From CAZOHN01 sp964579325 (lineage in GTDB: Bacteria > Pseudomonadota > Alphaproteobacteria > Rhodobacterales > Rhodobacteraceae): a stretch of 31,491 nt of DNA. The number at the start of each line of letters is the position of its first letter. Position 1 is the first letter of the stretch. The notes beneath the pieces are model-generated. The model saw only the letters and a program-made list of their open reading frames with translations, did no database searches and had not been told where the DNA came from. The position numbers were made by a program, and so were the translations under genes. The stretch spans positions 1 through 31,491 of the forward strand of contig CAZOHN010000019.1 of assembly GCA_964579325.1 (NCBI GenBank), written 5' to 3'. Of the stretch, positions 30,288 to 31,491 are shown one piece after another.

Positions 30288-31316
30288 ATGACCGATACGG
30301 GACGCACCCTGAAGGAACTTGCCCGCGCATTGGGTGTTTCGCCTGCGACGGTTTCGCGCGCACTCTCGGACAACCCGCGCATATCGCCCGAGACACGGGA
30401 GAGGGTGCAGGCGGCAGCGCTGGCCGCCGGCTATGTTCCGAACCGGGCAGCGCGGGCTCTTGTGACCGGGCGCGGGTCGGGGTTTGTCGGCCTTGTCATG
30501 CAGGACCCCGGTTATGGCCGCGAGCACAGCTATCTCGGCGAGTTCGTCCAGGGGCTCGGGCTGGGTCTTTCGGAGAAGGGCATAGATCTCTTTCTTGCCT
30601 TCGTCCCGGATGGACAGTCGGAACTCGCCGTGATCCGCAATATCGTCTCAAGCCGCCGCGCCGATGGCCTGGTCCTGGGTCGGACGACCGAGGCCGATCC
30701 GCGCGTCGCCTGGCTCCTCGAAGCGGGTTTTCCCTTCGTGACCCACGGCCGCACCGATCTTCCCGAGGCTCCCTTCGACTGGATCGACACCGATGGTGCC
30801 GCTGCCTTCAGCGAAGGGTTCCGGCTCCTGCATGGCCTCGGACACCGTCGTTTCGGCCTTGTGTCGATCGAAGAGCCGATGACCTTCCGCCACCACCGCA
30901 TCGAGGGTCTGCAGGCCGCAATGGAGGGGACCGGTGCCACGCTCACCATTGCTGCCTCGCCGCGGTACGACACGGCCCGGCGCGATGCGGCGATACGGGC
31001 GATGCTGACTGCTCCGGAAAGGCCAACGGCGGTGATGTGCCTGTTCGATGGCCTGGCTCTCGAGGTTCTGGAGATCGCTGCGGAGCTTGGCCTCGCGGTG
31101 CCGGGCGACCTGTCGGTCACAGGCTTCGACAACATCGGTCCTGCCGCCCACGCCCGGCCACCGCTGACGACCTTCGACAGCGACACGCTCGCAGCGGCCA
31201 AGGCTCTTGCCGGCATTCTCGTGGCGCGCATGACAACGCCGGCTGCCCCTCCGGTCCATCGATTGATCCGGCCGGCCTTCGTGGCCCGTCAGAGCCACGG
31301 GCCAGCCCCCGCCTGA
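30288..31316 (+). CDS. LacI-family transcriptional regulator
   Basis: A 342-residue repressor. The N-terminal helix-turn-helix TLKELARALGVSPATVSRALS (about residues 5-25) and hinge YVPNRAARALVTGR are followed by a periplasmic-binding-like effector domain (GSGFVGLVMQDPGYG through SVTGFDNIGPAAHARPPLTT). It should sense the imported sugar or a breakdown product and release DNA when bound. The ATG at 30288 is chosen because GGGGGAC precedes it and the helix-turn-helix begins at once; an in-frame ATG at 30198 lies within the operator and promoter and cannot be the start. It probably controls the flanking sugar genes as well as itself. Confidence 0.92.
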   Translation: MTDTGRTLKELARALGVSPATVSRALSDNPRISPETRERVQAAALAAGYVPNRAARALVTGRGSGFVGLVMQDPGYGREHSYLGEFVQGLGLGLSEKGIDLFLAFVPDGQSELAVIRNIVSSRRADGLVLGRTTEADPRVAWLLEAGFPFVTHGRTDLPEAPFDWIDTDGAAAFSEGFRLLHGLGHRRFGLVSIEEPMTFRHHRIEGLQAAMEGTGATLTIAASPRYDTARRDAAIRAMLTAPERPTAVMCLFDGLALEVLEIAAELGLAVPGDLSVTGFDNIGPAAHARPPLTTFDSDTLAAAKALAGILVARMTTPAAPPVHRLIRPAFVARQSHGPAPA

Positions 31317-31351
31317 CCGACGACATGACTGAACACCAAGGGAGGAAGACA

Positions 31352-31491
31352 ATGACAAGAACGATCATCAAACCCGCCGCCGCAGCCTTGGCGCTGACGC
31401 TTGCGCCTGTTCTGGCCCAGGCCGAAGCGCTGTTCTGGTCCACGCAGGCCAAGCCGGTCGAGGAAAGCCAGAAGATGCGCGAGGAGGTGTT
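31352..31491 (+). CDS. Solute-binding protein of a second sugar ABC transporter (3' end outside window)
   Basis: Only the first 46 codons are present. The signal peptide runs from MTRTIIKPAAAALALTLA to cleavage after AQA, and the mature start EALFWSTQAKPVEESQ is typical of family-1 sugar-binding proteins. GGAGGAAG lies six bases upstream. It begins 35 bases after the LacI stop with no terminator between, so it is likely transcribed from the same operator-controlled promoter. It differs from the first binding protein, so the locus encodes at least two uptake systems. Confidence 0.8.
   Translation, partial: MTRTIIKPAAAALALTLAPVLAQAEALFWSTQAKPVEESQKMREEV

Noticed and set aside
1..31491. Mobile elements, CRISPR arrays, tRNA genes or phage attachment sites
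   Set aside because: No transposase or integrase motifs, no spaced direct repeats of CRISPR type and no cloverleaf-like sequence were recognised. The only repeats are the short intergenic elements listed.

Overview
The window is a piece of a high-GC alphaproteobacterial chromosome, most likely from a Rhodobacteraceae relative (Rhodobacter/Defluviimonas/Paracoccus group). The support is the overall base composition, a GapR (DUF2312) nucleoid protein, a Cox15/CtaA heme A synthase, and a DUF1127 gene followed by a two-hairpin RNA of the CcsR 'cuckoo' type known from Rhodobacteraceae. I saw no tRNA, rRNA, insertion sequence, integrase or CRISPR array. One assembly gap (100 N) cuts through a sugar-binding protein gene.

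Left part (1-17.2 kb) is mostly housekeeping or generic metabolism: the 3' end of an ABC-F ATPase (uup); a convergent conserved hypothetical protein and a type-2 3-hydroxyacyl-CoA dehydrogenase (SDR); a small outer-membrane beta-barrel protein; a PLP-dependent decarboxylase coupled to a 71-residue two-helix membrane protein; gapR; ctaA overlapping an M32 carboxypeptidase; an FAD amine/amino-acid oxidase with a BhcR-like IclR regulator; a three-gene ABC exporter operon (ATPase, double-FtsX permease, HlyD adaptor); and a quinone-oxidoreductase-like enzyme. The spaces between these genes hold a near-identical 57-58 nt double-hairpin repeat present twice, a degenerate 13-bp tandem repeat, and a run of four perfect hairpins.

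Centre (17.1-17.5 kb): a DUF1127 gene with, directly downstream on the same strand, two stem-loops whose loops expose C/U-rich anti-Shine-Dalgarno sequences. The second is also the terminator. This is the architecture of the CcsR sRNAs of Rhodobacter sphaeroides.

Right part (17.7-31.5 kb) is a carbohydrate-utilisation locus. A GH88/GH105-type unsaturated-uronyl hydrolase overlaps an 826-residue protein that I cannot assign to a family. A divergent alpha/beta-hydrolase follows. Then comes a tight operon: sugar-binding protein, two unusually long permeases, a MalK/UgpC-type ATPase and three consecutive Gfo/Idh/MocA dehydrogenases. A LacI-family repressor with a clear operator over its own promoter is next, and the binding protein of a second transporter begins at the window edge. 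The hydrolase, the 826-residue protein and the esterase all lack signal peptides, so the locus looks built to import an oligosaccharide (probably with an unsaturated uronic acid end and perhaps esterified) and dismantle it in the cytoplasm, with one or more oxidation steps. The substrate is inference. The unassigned 826-residue protein, the enlarged permeases and the triple dehydrogenase set are the parts most likely to be undescribed.
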